This document shows positions 27,583 to 37,198 of a stretch of DNA of 64,000 nucleotides, one piece after another. This DNA is from Hoeflea ulvae (GTDB taxonomy: Bacteria; Pseudomonadota; Alphaproteobacteria; Rhizobiales; Rhizobiaceae). The number at the start of each line of letters is the position of its first letter. The first letter of the stretch is position 1. A model generated the notes under the pieces. It was given only the letters and a program-made list of their open reading frames with translations, made no database searches and had not been told where the DNA came from. The DNA lies in contig NZ_JAOVZQ010000001.1 in NCBI RefSeq assembly GCF_026619435.1, forward strand, positions 3,541,501 through 3,605,500, written 5' to 3'. The translations under genes and the position numbers were made by a program.

Positions 27583-28476
27583 ATGCGCACGCCCGATCCG
27601 ATTGCCAGAACCATCACCGCCCGCCTCGTCGCCCTTCAGGCCGCGCAGCGGCTGTCGGCCTGGTCGCTGATCATCACCTTTCTCGGCGATGCCATCGGTC
27701 CGCGCGGCGGCGAGGTGTCGGCGGGCAGCCTGCAGAGCCTGATGCAGCGGCTCGGCATCGGCCATGGCGCGGTCCGCACGGCGATATCGCGGCTGTCCGC
27801 CGATGGCTGGATCGAGCGCTCGCGCGAGGGTCGCAACAGTTTCTACCGCCTGTCCCCCGGCGTGGCCGAGACGGTGCTGTCGGCCGAACGGCGGATCTAT
27901 GCCGCCTCGTCACTGTTGCCGGCGGAGACGCCGCGCTGTCTGGTCATCGCCGCTGCCCCCTTGTCCGACGACACCCGGCAGGCGGTTGAGGCTGCCGGCG
28001 CACTGCAGCTCACCCCGCAGCTGCTGCTGGCATTCGCGCCCGCAACCGGCCTGCCCTCTGCGCTGCGCCTGCCCGGCGCAACACTTGCCGACGCGCCGCT
28101 GCTGACGCCTGGCGCAGCATTGCGCAGCCAGTTGTCCGAGGCGCGGCAGGCCACGGAGATAAATGTCCTGCGCAAAGCCTATCTGCCGGTTCGCGCTGCC
28201 CTTGACCGTGGTTCGCCCGCTGCGACCGGGGATGCCATGGCGCTCAGATGCCTGATGATCCATGAATGGCGGCGCATTGCGCTGCGGGTGCTGGCCGTGC
28301 CGGCCGATCTGGTGCCGGCGGACGACCCCGAACCTGAAACCCGTGCGCTGATTGCCGCAATCTATGCGCTTCTCCTGCCTGCCTCCGAAGCCTGGCTCGA
28401 CGCCAATGCCACCACCCCGTCGGGTCCGCTGCCGGCCGCGGATCAGCGGCTGGCCCGGCGCTTCGGCGCCCCGTGA
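27583..28476 (+). CDS. paaX: PaaX-family transcriptional repressor
   Basis: A 297-residue protein with an N-terminal winged helix (LQSLMQRLGIGHGAVRTAIS, RLSADGWIERSREGRNSFYR) and the PaaX central and C-terminal domains (CLMIHEWRRIALRVLAVPAD, as in family members). PaaX represses phenylacetate genes and is released by phenylacetyl-CoA. It lies directly upstream of paaA, and a matching long-spaced inverted repeat sits at the paaA promoter. The start at 27583 is the first with family similarity; a TTG four codons upstream is possible. Confidence 0.9.
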   Translation: MRTPDPIARTITARLVALQAAQRLSAWSLIITFLGDAIGPRGGEVSAGSLQSLMQRLGIGHGAVRTAISRLSADGWIERSREGRNSFYRLSPGVAETVLSAERRIYAASSLLPAETPRCLVIAAAPLSDDTRQAVEAAGALQLTPQLLLAFAPATGLPSALRLPGATLADAPLLTPGAALRSQLSEARQATEINVLRKAYLPVRAALDRGSPAATGDAMALRCLMIHEWRRIALRVLAVPADLVPADDPEPETRALIAAIYALLLPASEAWLDANATTPSGPLPAADQRLARRFGAP

Positions 28477-28500
28477 CGCAAAATCATCAAACCCGGCAAC

Positions 28501-28541
28501 ATGTTACGGACTGCGATTGACTTCATTCAAGCCCGTAACAT
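28501..28541. promoter_or_regulatory. Candidate PaaX operator: 9-bp inverted repeat at paaA promoter
   Basis: ATGTTACGG at 28501-28509 and its exact complement CCGTAACAT at 28533-28541 are separated by 23 bp, which places the arms three helical turns apart. The right arm reaches the presumed -10 region of the paaA promoter and the left arm lies just upstream of the -35. This layout fits repression by a dimeric PaaX. Confidence 0.65.
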
Positions 28542-28546
28542 ATATT
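28517..28546 (+). promoter_or_regulatory. Predicted sigma70-type promoter of the paaA operon
   Basis: TTGACT at 28517-28522 and TATATT at 28541-28546 are spaced by 18 bp, a good match to a housekeeping promoter. It lies inside the inverted repeat at 28501-28541 and 26 bp ahead of paaA. It was recognised by eye only. Confidence 0.55.
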
Positions 28547-28571
28547 GATCCTCACAGCGGAGGATCTCGAC

Positions 28572-29567
28572 ATGTACAGCCAGGGCCTGATCGGCGCGGA
28601 CTCAAGCACCACGGAATCGGAAGAGTTTCTCAAAACCTTCCAGGCGCGGGTTGACCGCGAGGAAAAGATCGAACCCAACGACCCGATGCCCGAAGGCTAC
28701 CGCCGCACACTGGTGCGCCAGATTGGCCAGCACGCACATTCCGAAATCGTCGGCATGCTGCCCGAGGGCAACTGGATCACCCGCGCCCCGTCGCTCCGCC
28801 GCAAGATCGCGCTGCTGGCCAAGGTGCAGGACGAAGGCGGCCACGGCCTCTATCTCTATTCGGCGGCTGAAACGCTGGGCGTTTCCCGCGAGCAGATGAC
28901 CGAGGAGCTGCTCTCGGGCAAGGCCAAGTATTCCTCGATCTTCAACTACCCGACGCCCACCTGGGCCGATATCGGCGCCATTGGCTGGCTCGTCGATGGC
29001 GCTGCGATCATGAACCAGATCCCTCTCTGCCGCTGCTCCTACGGGCCTTATGCCCGTGCCATGATCCGCGTCTGCAAGGAAGAAAGCTTCCACCAGCGCC
29101 AGGGCTACGAGATCATGATGACGCTGGCCAAGGGTTCCGACGAGCAGAAGGAGATGGCGCAGGATGCGCTCAATCGCTGGTGGTGGCCATCGCTGATGAT
29201 GTTCGGCCCGTCGGACACCGAAAGCACCAATTCCGACCAGTCGATGATGTGGAAGATCAAGCGCTTCTCCAATGACGAGCTCAGACAGAAATTCATCACC
29301 GCCACCGTGCCGCAGGCGGAATATCTCGGCCTCAGTGTACCCGATCCCGATCTCGAGTGGAACGAAGAGACCAAACTATACGACCACGGCGAGATCGACT
29401 GGGCCGAGTTCAAGGCCGTGGTCAAGGGCGACGGCCAGATGAACCGCGACCGGCTGCGCGCCCGCAACAAGGCCTGGGACGATGGCGCCTGGGTGCGAGA
29501 GGCAGCGCTTGCCCATGCGGAAAAACGCGCCAACCGCCAACCGCTCGCGCAGGAGGCCGCCGAATGA
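28572..29567 (+). CDS. paaA: Phenylacetyl-CoA epoxidase subunit PaaA
   Basis: A 331-residue catalytic subunit of the di-iron ring 1,2-epoxidase. Ligand-bearing helices are visible as [20 protein letters not shown] and [20 protein letters not shown] (ExxH patterns), and [20 protein letters not shown] is typical of PaaA. The ATG at 28572 has GGAGG at good distance. The gene leads the paaA-DUF3291-paaB-C-D-E operon behind paaX. Confidence 0.97.
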   Translation: MYSQGLIGADSSTTESEEFLKTFQARVDREEKIEPNDPMPEGYRRTLVRQIGQHAHSEIVGMLPEGNWITRAPSLRRKIALLAKVQDEGGHGLYLYSAAETLGVSREQMTEELLSGKAKYSSIFNYPTPTWADIGAIGWLVDGAAIMNQIPLCRCSYGPYARAMIRVCKEESFHQRQGYEIMMTLAKGSDEQKEMAQDALNRWWWPSLMMFGPSDTESTNSDQSMMWKIKRFSNDELRQKFITATVPQAEYLGLSVPDPDLEWNEETKLYDHGEIDWAEFKAVVKGDGQMNRDRLRARNKAWDDGAWVREAALAHAEKRANRQPLAQEAAE

Positions 29568-30037
29568 CCGCCAAGATGCACGTGGCTGAACTCAATATCG
29601 CCCGCCCACGCTACCCGCTTGAAGACGAACGGATGGCGGGTTTCACCAACAATCTCGACCGCATCAACGCCCTTGCCGAACGCAGCCCCGGATTTGTCTG
29701 GCGTTTGACCGGCGACGGCAATGATGCAACCGATCTGGTCTTTCCCGGCGAACCGGATGCCATTGTCAATATCTCCGTCTGGGAGAGTGCGGAAGCCCTG
29801 GAACACTTTGTCTGGAACACGGTTCACGCCAAGATCTACAATCAGAAAGACCGGTGGTTTCCCGCATTCGGCAAACCCTATTTCGTCATGTGGCCGGTTC
29901 CCGTCGGGCACGAGCCGGGACTGGACGAAGCCTTTGCAAGACTGACCCGGCTGACGGTCAGTGGAAACACTGACGTAGCCTTCGGCTGGGATGGCCTGCC
30001 GCAACTCAAGAGCTGGATGGAGAAACGTTGTGCCTGA
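29564..30037 (+). CDS. DUF3291 protein inserted between paaA and paaB
   Basis: A 157-residue DUF3291 protein: [20 protein letters not shown] at the N-terminus, then [40 protein letters not shown] and [15 protein letters not shown]. The fold is expected to be a ferredoxin-like monooxygenase-type (ABM-like) barrel, and members have no proven activity. The ATG overlaps the paaA stop (ATGA), and the following paaB start overlaps its own end, so the gene is translationally locked into the epoxidase operon. An epoxidase-associated role, for example handling a reactive intermediate, is inference. Confidence 0.88.
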   Translation: MTAKMHVAELNIARPRYPLEDERMAGFTNNLDRINALAERSPGFVWRLTGDGNDATDLVFPGEPDAIVNISVWESAEALEHFVWNTVHAKIYNQKDRWFPAFGKPYFVMWPVPVGHEPGLDEAFARLTRLTVSGNTDVAFGWDGLPQLKSWMEKRCA

Positions 30038-30344
30038 CGCCCCGATGAGCAATTCGAAAACACCGCACCTCACGCCGCTTTGGGAAGTCTTCATCCGCCC
30101 GCGCAACGGCCTGCACCATCGCCATGTCGGCTCGCTGCATGCGGCTGATTCCGCGCTGGCGCTGCAGTCGGCCCGCGATGTCTACACCCGCCGCGGTGAA
30201 GGCAATTCGATCTGGGTGGTCCGCTCGTCCGATATCGCGGCTTCCGATCCGTCCTTTGCAGAGCCCAATTTCGAGCCCGCCGACGACAAGATCTACCGCC
30301 ACCCCTCCTTCTACGACATCCCCGATGAAGTGGGGCACATGTGA
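30030..30344 (+). CDS. paaB: Phenylacetyl-CoA epoxidase subunit PaaB
   Basis: About 104 residues: TPLWEVFIRPRNGLHHRHVG, then SLHAADSALALQSARDVYTR and GNSIWVVRSSDI, the standard PaaB signature. PaaB is a small bridging subunit of the epoxidase. GTG 30030 has GGAG 7 bases upstream and overlaps the end of the DUF3291 gene; ATG 30045 is the alternative start. Confidence 0.95.
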   Translation: MPDAPMSNSKTPHLTPLWEVFIRPRNGLHHRHVGSLHAADSALALQSARDVYTRRGEGNSIWVVRSSDIAASDPSFAEPNFEPADDKIYRHPSFYDIPDEVGHM

Positions 30345-31120
30345 TGAGCGCGCCCGTTGCAAGCGCTGAGGAAACCGCCGTCCGCGCCATCATCGAAATC
30401 GCCGATGATGGATTGATCCTCGGCCATCGCCTGTCGGAATGGTGCGGCCATGCGCCGATCCTCGAGGAAGAACTGGCGCTGGCCAATATGGGGCTCGATC
30501 TGCTCGGCCAGGCCCGCGCGCTCTATGCCTGTGCCGGTGAGCTCGAAGGCAAGGGCCGCAGCGAGGATGATTTCGCCTTCCTGCGCCGCGAGCGCGACTA
30601 TCGCAACTGCCTGCTGGTCGAACGCGAAAACCGCGATTTCGCCCATACCATGTTGCGCCAGCTCTATTTTGCAGCCTTCATGCAGCCCATGTGGCAGGCC
30701 ATCGCCGAGAGCTCCAGCGACGAGAACCTGCGCGGCATCGCCGCCAAGGCCGACAAGGAAATGACCTATCACCTGCGCCATGCCGGCGAATGGGTGATCC
30801 GCCTGGGCGACGGCACTGAAGAAAGTGCCGCCCGCATGGCTGACGCCGTGACTGAGCTGCACCGCTACACCGGCGAGCTGTTCATGGCCTCGCCTGCCCG
30901 TGCCCAGGCGATCACGAACGGCCTGCTGCCTGATCCGGAAACCATCCGCGCCACATGGGATGACACCATCGCCACTGTCTTCGCTGCCGCCAAGCTTGAG
31001 CTGCCGGAAGTCCGTGTCCCGCAAAAGGGCGGTCGCGACGGCATTCATGGCGAGGACATGGGCCATCTGCTGGCCGAGCTGCAGTTCATGCAGCGCGCCT
31101 ATCCCGGCCAGACCTGGTAA
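30344..31120 (+). CDS. paaC: Phenylacetyl-CoA epoxidase subunit PaaC
   Basis: A 258-residue structural ferritin-like subunit that pairs with PaaA. LGHRLSEWCGHAPILEEELA, ANMGLDLLGQARALYACAGE and DKEMTYHLRHAGEWVIRLGD are typical. The ATG overlaps the paaB stop by one base (TGATG). The C-terminus GGRDGIHGEDMGHLLAELQF closes the family pattern. Confidence 0.96.
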   Translation: MSAPVASAEETAVRAIIEIADDGLILGHRLSEWCGHAPILEEELALANMGLDLLGQARALYACAGELEGKGRSEDDFAFLRRERDYRNCLLVERENRDFAHTMLRQLYFAAFMQPMWQAIAESSSDENLRGIAAKADKEMTYHLRHAGEWVIRLGDGTEESAARMADAVTELHRYTGELFMASPARAQAITNGLLPDPETIRATWDDTIATVFAAAKLELPEVRVPQKGGRDGIHGEDMGHLLAELQFMQRAYPGQTW

Positions 31121-31125
31121 GCGCT

Positions 31126-31656
31126 GTGAGCCAGACTCCGACCATCACCAAGGATCACGCCACGCCTTTTGCAGACTTCGAGCTCGTCCGCGCGCTCGAG
31201 GTGGCAAGCGCCGTGCCCGATCCGGAAGTGCCCTGCGTTACGGTCGCCGATCTCGGCATCCTGCGCTCGGTCAGCCGTGACGAGACCGGCGCCATCGTGG
31301 TCCGATTGACGCCGACCTATTCCGGGTGCCCGGCAGTGATCGCCATTGAGATGGCGGTTGAGACAGCGCTGCTAAGCGCCGGAATCGACTCCACAATCGA
31401 GCGCGTCATGTCGCCGGCCTGGACCACCGACTGGATATCCAATGAAGGCCGCGAGAAACTGCGCGCCTATGGCATCGCCCCGCCGGTGGGCTCGTCGGGT
31501 GGCCGTCGCGCCTTCTTCGCAGAAGACGTGATCGCCTGCCCGCGCTGCGGCTCGACCCACACCACGAAGATCTCCGAATTCGGCTCCACCGCCTGCAAGG
31601 CGCATTACCGTTGCGATGATTGCGCCGAACCGTTCGATTATTTCAAGTGCATCTGA
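31126..31656 (+). CDS. paaD: Phenylacetyl-CoA epoxidase-associated protein PaaD
   Basis: A 176-residue protein with an N-terminal MIP18/DUF59 domain (VPDPEVPCVTVADLGILRSV, then LTPTYSGCPAVIAIEMAVET) and a C-terminal four-cysteine zinc-ribbon-like part (CPRCGSTHTTKISEFGSTAC, YRCDDCAEPFDYFKCI). PaaD assists iron-sulfur cluster insertion into the epoxidase system. Starts with GTG. Confidence 0.95.
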   Translation: MSQTPTITKDHATPFADFELVRALEVASAVPDPEVPCVTVADLGILRSVSRDETGAIVVRLTPTYSGCPAVIAIEMAVETALLSAGIDSTIERVMSPAWTTDWISNEGREKLRAYGIAPPVGSSGGRRAFFAEDVIACPRCGSTHTTKISEFGSTACKAHYRCDDCAEPFDYFKCI

Positions 31657-31666
31657 GGAACTGACA

Positions 31667-32749
31667 ATGGCCGCTCCGCGCTTTCATGAACTCGAAATTG
31701 CCGCTGTCCGCAACGAGACCCCGGATGCCGTGGCCATCACCTTTGCGATCCCTCAAGACAGCCGCGACGCCTTCGCCTTCCTGCCCGGCCAGTATCTGAC
31801 GCTGCGCGCCGAGATTGATGGCGAGGACATGCGCCGCTCCTATTCGATCTGCTCACAGCTTAGCGAAACCGGCCACCGCACCGTCGGCGTCAAGCGCATC
31901 GAGAATGGCCGCTTTTCCGGCTTCGCCCAGACGCTGAGGAAAGGCGACCGCATAAGGGTGATGCCGCCGCAGGGCCGGTTTACCGCTCAGATCGGCGGCC
32001 GCCATGACTACCTGCTGCTCGCCGCAGGCTCCGGCATCACGCCCTGCCTGTCGATCGCCAAATCGGTACTGGCCGGCGAGCCCGAGTCCAGCGTCACCCT
32101 GCTTTATGCCAACCGCAATTCGTCCAGCGTCATGTTCCGCGATGATCTCAATGATCTCAAAGACCGCTACACCACCCGCTTCACCCTACTGCACGTGATG
32201 GACGAGGAAGTCCAGGACGTCGAGATCATGAATGGCAGGCTGGATGCCGAAAAGCTCGAGACGCTCCGCCGCCACGGCTTGATCGATCCGGCATCCGCCG
32301 ACGCCATCTATATCTGCGGCCCCGAGCCGATGATCCGCGCCGCATCAAGCGCGTTTGCCGCGATGGGTGTCGACGACGACCGGATCAGGTTCGAGCTGTT
32401 CACCCCTGCCCCGGGCTCGGCGCCCGCCCATGCGCCGAAACCGAAAGCTGCGAATGGCGCCAAACATGGCGCCTCGGTCGACATCATCCTCGACGGCGCG
32501 CGGCGCACCATCGAGGTCGACGCGGCCACCGACACGGTGCTCACCGCCGCACAGAAGGCCGGCATGGACCTGCCTTTTTCCTGCGCCGGCGGCATGTGCT
32601 GCACCTGCCGCTGCAGGATCATCGAGGGTGCTGCCAGCATGGACGAAAACTTCTCGCTCGAACCCTGGGAAATCGACGCCGGCTTTACGCTGAGCTGCCA
32701 GGCGCGGCCCGATACGGACCGACTGGTGCTGGATTTTGATGCGCAGTAG
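31667..32749 (+). CDS. paaE: Phenylacetyl-CoA epoxidase reductase PaaE
   Basis: A 360-residue reductase that moves electrons from NADPH to PaaABC. Order: FAD domain (RRSYSICSQ), NAD domain (LLLAAGSGITPCLSIAKSVL, IYICGPEPMIRAASSAF), and a C-terminal plant-type 2Fe-2S domain with FSCAGGMCCTCRCRIIEGAA. The start has GAGGAA upstream. It is the last gene of the operon; an IS110 transposase ends 30 bp after it on the other strand. Confidence 0.96.
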   Translation: MAAPRFHELEIAAVRNETPDAVAITFAIPQDSRDAFAFLPGQYLTLRAEIDGEDMRRSYSICSQLSETGHRTVGVKRIENGRFSGFAQTLRKGDRIRVMPPQGRFTAQIGGRHDYLLLAAGSGITPCLSIAKSVLAGEPESSVTLLYANRNSSSVMFRDDLNDLKDRYTTRFTLLHVMDEEVQDVEIMNGRLDAEKLETLRRHGLIDPASADAIYICGPEPMIRAASSAFAAMGVDDDRIRFELFTPAPGSAPAHAPKPKAANGAKHGASVDIILDGARRTIEVDAATDTVLTAAQKAGMDLPFSCAGGMCCTCRCRIIEGAASMDENFSLEPWEIDAGFTLSCQARPDTDRLVLDFDAQ

Positions 32750-32778
32750 GTCGGGAACAGCGACTGTCTTGGTTCAGG

Positions 32779-33786
<1,008 letters not shown>

Positions 33787-33852
33787 TCATGGTTCGAGCT
33801 CGGGATGTCGGTCAAAACATGGCCCGGCTCATGCGACTGTTCGGGTTCAAAA

Positions 33853-33942
33853 GAGCAAGGCGGTGCGGCCTCGCTGTCCCCCGATCTGTCGGCAAAACCG
33901 CCGCCGATCCGTTTACATAGGGTCTGCACCGCCTCATTGCTC
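33853..33942 (-). ncRNA. Candidate bridge-RNA stem-loop of the IS110 element
   Basis: In the 5' non-coding end of the element, GAGCAAGGCGGTGC (33853-33866) pairs with GCACCGCC (33926-33933) and TTGCTC (33937-33942) around a 3-base bulge. The enclosed 59 bases contain a further partial stem (around CGATCTGTCGGC and GCCGCCGATC). Such long imperfect stems with internal loops are what a bridge RNA looks like. The RNA would be transcribed toward the transposase. Prediction by eye. Confidence 0.45.
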
Positions 33943-34010
33943 TGCGGCCATGCTACACCAAGGCCAGCAAACACAGAATGTCAGTCAGAAATCCCAATTG
34001 CTGCGACATG

Positions 34011-34070
34011 AGTTTACTTTCGGGCTGACGCCCGTGGGTGGCTCGCCGGTTGATCGCCCGAAAGTAAACT
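34011..34070. repeat. Perfect 15-bp inverted repeat, probable decayed IS end
   Basis: AGTTTACTTTCGGGC at 34011-34025 is exactly complementary to GCCCGAAAGTAAACT at 34056-34070, with a 30-base loop. The right arm continues into CTGTCCCC and is partly repeated at 34960-34976. It may be the junction of two element ends. Confidence 0.55.
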
Positions 34071-34976
34071 GTCCCCGAACTGCAGCCGCAATTGCTCCCG
34101 CGCGAACCGTGCCGCCGGGGTGTGAGCAAACAGGATCCGGAGGGCCGCGCGCGGGCAGTGCCTCTGAATGAATGCAATAATGGGTGGCGCTGACAGCGCG
34201 CGGCCCGAAACTCGCCGGATGGCGTCCCCATCCGACAGGCGGCGGCCTCGCAGAAACACGCGGAGGTTGGCTTCTTCACCTGCCCCTCTTCAGGGCCCTG
34301 CCGCCCGGGTTGCCCCGGCCGCGGCCTGGACGGGCCGCGGGAGCTGCTTTGGGCGCGGTTCCGGCACGGACCCTGACGCGAAAGACGCGCCATGTCCGCC
34401 ACAGGCCCGCGCCGGTGTTCCGCGCGCCCCGCCCGCGTGGTGCAGGCAGGAACGCAGAACCCGGCCCGGTGGCTGGCTTGCGTCCCGATCCCGAAGGACA
34501 GACGCCGCCAGCGGAACCGCACTGGCCATCGCCTCCTTCCGCCCGCCGCACTGACGTTTGCGTGGCCTTCGGAAGGCATTCCCTCCCCCTGCATCGAAAC
34601 GTTCGCGATCCATCCGGCAGCGGGAGTGGCTCAAGCATGGCACGGTGATGAAAGGTGGGGATGAAATGGGGCGGATTTTGCGGAGCAGGCTCGGATTTGC
34701 TAGGGTCTGGGTGCGGGATTTTCCCCGTTTTGGGAGGAATTCCGCAGGTCGTCAACTTATCGACGCAATATGCGCGCGGCACACTCTCCGGCATCTGCAC
34801 GTCCCTCTCCGTCGTCATCCTCAGAGGCTAGGACGCCGCTTCGCTTGTCTTAGTCGGGGCCCGAGGATGACGAAATAAAAAGTCGGTGATGATCTACGAA
34901 AGCCCGCAAGGATAAAAGGAAGAGAGATCGCTGCTTGATTACGACGCGCAGTAACGCGTGAAAGTAAACTGCCCCC
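34060..34976. repeat. Direct repeat pair GAAAGTAAACTG(T/C)CCCC bounding decayed DNA
   Basis: GAAAGTAAACTGTCCCC at 34060-34076 recurs as GAAAGTAAACTGCCCCC at 34960-34976 in the same orientation. The 880 bp between them have no recognisable gene. The pattern resembles ends of transposon relics, but I cannot name the family. Confidence 0.4.
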
Positions 34977-35184
34977 AGATTTTCTCTTGCTTTCCCATTC
35001 GATTGTCCTTGCTCGTACGACCGTTCAGCAGTTTATCTCAGATGCTGCGGAGACCATAGTTCAATCCGACAAGCCCAATTCCAGCTAACGGTAAAGCGTC
35101 GGCGTGTGGCTAATGCGACGCGCCGCTGTTACGTTCCTGTTCGGTATGACTGTCCAATCGGCAATATAACTGTATGGGGAATGC
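34077..35184. other. Gene-poor stretch in accessory island
   Basis: About 1.1 kb without a gene I can support. 34100-34650 is very GC-rich with many overlapping frames but no conserved motif on either strand. 34813-34872 is a small inverted repeat. 34980-35184 is AT-richer and probably carries the promoter of the membrane-protein gene. Confidence 0.5.
34813..34872. repeat. Small intergenic inverted repeat
   Basis: CGTCATCCTC (34813-34822) and GAGGATGACG (34863-34872) are exact complements about 40 bases apart. The sequence resembles dispersed intergenic repeats of Rhizobiales that begin with CGTCATCCTC. Confidence 0.5.
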
Positions 35185-35886
35185 ATGAAGCGTCGTACGA
35201 TTAGCATAATACTGGCTGGGGTAACAATTTCGAGCGCGCTTGGCCTCATACTTGCCAATCCCGATCCTTTTGTCCGCAACGAACTCTGCAATCTTTGGTG
35301 TCCTCGATCAGCTAACCCTCAGTTTTGGAACGCAATCATTTTTGATCTCTCAGTAGGGGCTATCAGCAGTGTTATCTTTTACCTGCTGCTTGTCGCCCTA
35401 CCCGATACAAGGCGGCACCAGAAGCTCAAGCGAAGTTTGTTGCGCCGATATGAGGAGTTTAGGCGCGAGTGCGTGTCTCAGTTACTGTATGCCTCTGGTA
35501 ATGCGTCGATCGGGATGTCAGAGGTTGAAGTATTGATGAAGCCCAGCTCCTTCAAAGATCATTTTTATGGAGATCCGTGGCAGACAGCAGCAAGTGCGTT
35601 CAACTACGATGAGCATCACTGCTACCTTGAAGACACGAAACTCGCAGCGCAGAGATTTAAGGCTGAAGTCGATTACGTTCTCGATCAGGTGGACATTGAT
35701 GACGACGAGATATTCGAGCGTCTCAAGCTGTTGTCTGACAGCCTAGACCGGCTCACTCGTACAACGCGAGAATACGATTCAGTGAAGTCTCTGTTCCGTG
35801 ATCTCTGGGCAATTTTTACAGGGTGGGACTTTAGCGACGGCCAGTATGGACGGGACCGCATACGCGAGTTGCTCGAAGCCATCTGA
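35185..35886 (+). CDS. Hypothetical membrane-anchored protein, accessory island
   Basis: A 233-residue protein of unknown family. It has two predicted membrane helices (ISIILAGVTISSALGLILAN near residue 6, and FDLSVGAISSVIFYLLLVAL near residue 53). Then comes a long charged cytosolic part rich in heptad-like leucines (TRRHQKLKRSLLRRYEEFRR; DDEIFERLKLLSDSLDRLTR), suggesting helical bundles or coiled coil. Base composition is lower in GC than the flanking genes, a sign of transfer. It is convergent with the unknown gene at 35899-36957, with only 12 bp between stops. Function unknown. Confidence 0.75.
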   Translation: MKRRTISIILAGVTISSALGLILANPDPFVRNELCNLWCPRSANPQFWNAIIFDLSVGAISSVIFYLLLVALPDTRRHQKLKRSLLRRYEEFRRECVSQLLYASGNASIGMSEVEVLMKPSSFKDHFYGDPWQTAASAFNYDEHHCYLEDTKLAAQRFKAEVDYVLDQVDIDDDEIFERLKLLSDSLDRLTRTTREYDSVKSLFRDLWAIFTGWDFSDGQYGRDRIRELLEAI

Positions 35887-35898
35887 CGATGGCTAGCT

Positions 35899-36957
35899 TT
35901 AAGTGAGTAGTCCGTAAGCCTTGAGAAGACGGTAGGTCACCTGTCCGTCCATGACGCAAAAGAACTTTGGATGACCAGGAGTTACAACCATGGCGCGGAG
36001 CGTTTCTCGTACGGCTGTTCCGATCAGATGCGAGTGTTGAACAACGGAGACATCAGCTCCGGCTCGTGTAAGTCGGTAGATTTGATCGCCGTTCTTACCG
36101 CACATTGCAGGTGTCATCTCTTCGAAACGCGAGGGCCCCTTTAGCAGAAATGCCGCCGTCCGGCGGCGTTCGGCTACAGTGACGTTGGACGAGAAGTGGT
36201 CGTTCTCTTCTCCACCCCAGTCTTTCTTTGTCGGCTCTGATAACAGTTGGGCGATAGAGGCCTTTACATACGCCTCGGGCGTGCGTTGCATCGTAGTCAT
36301 CCATTCATCAGCGTCGGCGGTTGTAACCTGGCGAATTTTGCTAAACTCCGCAATGTCCTCGGCGAGAATTTCGCCGTAGTCGTAGCCGCCCCATACTGCT
36401 TGCGATCCGCCCTTGGCATTGTTGCGTGGATGATCGATGAAGGGCGCTCCCATGACGATGGGTTCAATTTCAAATCGATCGCCCTTGTCGTGAAGCAAGC
36501 CGATAATAGCTTCGCGATATCCATCGGTATAGCCATCATTCAGCACCATCTTACCCGTATCGCTGACGATATGCGACGTATGGTAGGCGATCACGACAGG
36601 CTTGCCGTAGTCAAACTCCAAGTGCACACCTTGAGTGACACGGTCGCTTGTCCTGATCTCTGGGCAGGGATCTAGGCGCTCCGTGCTCATAAAGACCACA
36701 CGCGGCTTACCGAGCGTGAGAGCTTCAGCCAGCGAAGGCACTCCGACCTCTGAGCAGATGTCGATCAGCATCGTGACCAGCAAGTGGTCATTACCGAGCC
36801 GTGTCATGTGATCGCCGCCTGGTTTTTGCCGCGCGATGAATTCCTCGCGCAAGGATCCGAGGGCGCTAATCGCGAGACGTCGGTTCAGGAAGCCCATGTC
36901 GATGTGACTGAAAAATTCCTCAACGCGATATTTGGCAGGCATGGTTTCTGCAGACAT
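35899..36957 (-). CDS. Hypothetical protein with conserved GKNGDQI/VVQH C-terminal domain
   Basis: A 352-residue protein of unknown function. The C-terminal 90 residues have a distinctive pattern: AAFLLKGPSRFEEMTPAMCG, then KNGDQIYRLTRAGADVSVVQ, HSHLIGTAVRETLRAMV and FFCVMDGQVTYRLLKAYG. The spacing of K-G, D-Q and Q-H around predicted strands recalls restriction-endonuclease-like folds, but I cannot prove it. The N-terminal part (DHLLVTMLIDICSEVGVPSL; GKPVVIAYHTSHIVSDTGKM) matches nothing I know. Lower GC and location beside an IS110 element point to horizontal transfer. Possible roles include defence or nucleic-acid processing. Confidence 0.75.
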   Translation of the reverse strand: MSAETMPAKYRVEEFFSHIDMGFLNRRLAISALGSLREEFIARQKPGGDHMTRLGNDHLLVTMLIDICSEVGVPSLAEALTLGKPRVVFMSTERLDPCPEIRTSDRVTQGVHLEFDYGKPVVIAYHTSHIVSDTGKMVLNDGYTDGYREAIIGLLHDKGDRFEIEPIVMGAPFIDHPRNNAKGGSQAVWGGYDYGEILAEDIAEFSKIRQVTTADADEWMTTMQRTPEAYVKASIAQLLSEPTKKDWGGEENDHFSSNVTVAERRRTAAFLLKGPSRFEEMTPAMCGKNGDQIYRLTRAGADVSVVQHSHLIGTAVRETLRAMVVTPGHPKFFCVMDGQVTYRLLKAYGLLT

Positions 36958-37198
36958 GCGAAGAAGTATAGGTAAAAGCTAGGCTTTGCCAAGCGAACAT
37001 CTATTGACACAGTACCACCCAGCCTAGTCGGCTTTAGCTCTTTTGGGGTCCGTGGCAAAGTCCATATTGTAGCTGTCAGCCTTGGCGCTCCTCACGTAGA
37101 TCTTCGGTGTGCGCACGCAGTTCGCTTGCGGATACCGCAAACGGCCAGTCTGCTTAGGGATCCTTTCGATTGTCAGTCTGTAGCCCGAAAAAAGCCCC

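Noticed and set aside
34276..34818. Minus-strand 180-codon frame in the island
   Set aside because: Very arginine/proline-rich with several equally long frames overlapping; no family features.
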